Source of the DNA: Eubacterium sp.
GTDB lineage: Bacteria > Bacillota_A > Clostridia > Lachnospirales > Lachnospiraceae
Assembly (NCBI GenBank): GCA_023663915.1
Contig: JAMPGN010000045.1
Location: 11,305-17,590 of the forward strand
Reading direction: 5' to 3'
Length of the DNA stretch: 6,286 nt
Below, piece after piece: positions 5,246 to 6,286 of this stretch; positions within the stretch are counted from its first letter, which is position 1; every line of letters begins with the position of its first letter. The notes under the pieces were generated by a model. The model ran no database searches and was not told the origin of the DNA. It worked only from the letters and a program-made list of their open reading frames with translations. Position numbers and translations under genes: made by a program.

Positions 5246-5702
5246 GTACCTTAGTGATTGACTAAATATCATAAATTGAAAACATGAATATGATGATGAA
5301 TGGAAAGTATAATTGATTATAATTTAGTGGGAGCGATAGTTCTATCTTTCAACAGTGTTTTAGTTTTTGGTGGATAAAGTTGTGAAAACCATACAAAGTT
5401 TACAAATTAGGCATTCTTAGCGGCACATAGGTCTGAAAGAAACATTGTTCTCTTGTGTTTTAAGGGGATTTATGCATTTGGGAGTGGGAAAATCTCTGTT
5501 TTGTGGTTCTTTGACCCAAAAGTATAGGAGCTTCGTTAAGCAGTGTATGAGTAAAAAGATAATGGGAAAATGATAAGGGCTGTAGGAGGGGATCCTTTTT
5601 GGTTGTTTTGTGTTTTTCATTCCCAGAAAATAATTGTTTCGTGCCAGTCGACAAAACAGGAAATTTTCTGTGATTTAATGCTTTGAGTTCGAATGAATGA
5701 TG
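5246..5702. other. AT-rich intergenic stretch without a convincing gene
   Basis: About 460 bp separate the tpiA terminator from the promoter of the PIN gene. Minus-strand open frames of 67 aa (5417-5620) and 102 aa (5460-5768) overlap in different frames, lack ribosome binding sites and look like chance or a decayed repeat. The stretch has two TATAAT hexamers (5308-5313, 5318-5323) without matching -35 boxes, and a near-palindrome (5656-5671). A small RNA or remnant of a lost gene is possible, but nothing supports one specifically. Confidence 0.45.
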
Positions 5703-5731
5703 GTTACAAATCAGACCAGATGTGCTATGAT
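5703..5731 (+). promoter_or_regulatory. Promoter of the PIN-domain pair
   Basis: GTTACA (5703-5708), a 17-bp spacer and TATGAT (5726-5731) preceded by TGC form an extended -10 promoter. It lies about 36 bp upstream of the ATG at 5767. No clear autoregulatory palindrome overlaps it. Confidence 0.55.
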
Positions 5732-5766
5732 AATAGTAAAGCGATGTGCCAAAGGAGAAAAGAAGC

Positions 5767-6243
5767 ATGAGAAAAATGAAGATTTATCTGGATACTTCTG
5801 TTATAAGTTATCTGCAACAGGAAGATGTTCCAGAACGCATGAAGGAAACACTGGATCTCTGGAAGCAGTTTGAAGAGGGGAAGTATGATATTTATCTATC
5901 GCAGGTAACGCTTGATGAAGTGGGCGAATGCCAAGAGCCAAAGAAAACAGTGCTTTACGAATATCTGAGCAGAATCCAATATACAAAATTGGAAATTACA
6001 GATGAGGTTCTTCAGGTTGCTAACCAGATTGTAGAAATGGGTATCCTGTCACCTAAAAGTATAGATGACTGCCAGCATATAGCAACTGCTGTCGTGCATG
6101 GCTGTGATTGCATAATTTCTTGGAATTTTAAGCATATTGTAAATATAAAAACAATTAAAGGCATTAGGGCAATTACACATCTTGAAAGTTATAAGGATAT
6201 TGATATTATGAACCCATCTGTACTATTGGGAGGTGAGGAATAA
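5767..6243 (+). CDS. PIN-domain protein, probable type II toxin (ribonuclease-like)
   Basis: This 158-aa protein looks like a single PIN domain, the Mg-dependent nuclease fold of VapC-type toxins, which cleave RNA. The first acidic residue is D9 in IYLDTSVISYL, the second E51 in TLDEV, and the third D101 in DDCQHIATA. The usual fourth Asp position, in CIISWNFKHI, carries Asn (N120) after a Trp, which I believe is seen in a sub-family and may still bind metal through the other residues. ATG 5767 follows AAAGGAGA (5751-5758) with normal spacing. A GTG at 5746 and a second ATG at 5776 are less likely starts. The stop codon overlaps the next start (TAATG), so the two are translationally coupled. 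Neither the neighbour's role nor the RNA target is shown, and a PIN-domain nuclease unrelated to a toxin remains possible. Confidence 0.8.
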   Translation: MRKMKIYLDTSVISYLQQEDVPERMKETLDLWKQFEEGKYDIYLSQVTLDEVGECQEPKKTVLYEYLSRIQYTKLEITDEVLQVANQIVEMGILSPKSIDDCQHIATAVVHGCDCIISWNFKHIVNIKTIKGIRAITHLESYKDIDIMNPSVLLGGEE

Positions 6244-6286
6244 TGGCACATACATTGGAAATTAGTCCGAATTTTACGATTGAAGA
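6243..6286 (+). CDS. Start of a downstream small gene, probable antitoxin (partial)
   Basis: An ATG at 6243 overlaps the PIN stop codon by one base, and the GGGAGGTGAG at the end of the PIN gene serves as its ribosome binding site. Only 14 codons are visible (MAHTLEISPNFTIE). It runs off the window. Coupling to a PIN gene suggests the antitoxin of the pair. The residues seen do not show a DNA-binding motif, and I cannot name the family with certainty. Confidence 0.6.
   Translation, partial: MAHTLEISPNFTIE

Noticed and set aside
5746..5766. GTG at 5746 as the PIN gene start
   Set aside because: It would place the ribosome binding site AAAGGAGA inside the coding region and adds seven residues with no PIN homology. 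ATG 5767 fits the site.
5417..5768. Minus-strand frames of 67 and 102 aa in the tpiA-PIN gap
   Set aside because: They overlap each other in different frames, lack a ribosome binding site and one runs into the PIN gene start. The composition reads like translated AT-rich DNA.

Overview
The window looks like a chromosomal segment of a low-to-medium GC Clostridia, most likely a Lachnospiraceae (Clostridium cluster XIVa) relative. This is inferred from strong AGGAGG-type ribosome binding sites, the gap-pgk-tpi glycolytic gene order, sigma-A-like promoters, the style of the PIN-domain pair and the many short palindromic repeats. No taxonomic marker gene is present, so the assignment is an inference.

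Layout. Positions 1-207 hold a compact repeat array: two near-identical 50-bp units 81 bp apart, interleaved with hairpins that share a GCGAAGC core, three of them followed by T-runs. On the minus strand, 292-1110 encodes a PHP-family histidinol-phosphatase. A divergent promoter region (1111-1313) separates it from a plus-strand 62-aa protein of unknown function (1314-1502) that has its own promoter, ribosome binding site and probable terminator.

The core is the lower-glycolysis cluster: gap (1704-2705), pgk (2966-4198) and tpiA (4410-5159), all on the plus strand. These enzymes interconvert dihydroxyacetone phosphate and glyceraldehyde-3-phosphate (TpiA), oxidise the latter to 1,3-bisphosphoglycerate (Gap) and make ATP from it (Pgk). 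The cluster is not tightly packed. The gap-pgk and pgk-tpiA gaps are about 260 and 211 bp and contain terminators, more GCGAAGC repeats and a structured leader, so the genes may be partly uncoupled in transcription. The gap promoter carries an imperfect palindrome over its -10 box. No cggR repressor gene lies upstream in the window.

After a strong terminator (5204-5245) and about 500 bp of AT-rich DNA without a convincing gene, the window ends with a PIN-domain ribonuclease-like protein (5767-6243). It is translationally coupled by a TAATG overlap to the start of a second small gene cut by the window end. This resembles a toxin-antitoxin pair in toxin-first order.

The least explained signals are the family of GCGAAGC hairpin repeats around the glycolytic genes, the operator-like sequence at gap, the leader structure before tpiA and the 62-aa orphan protein. 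I found no complete new multi-gene system.
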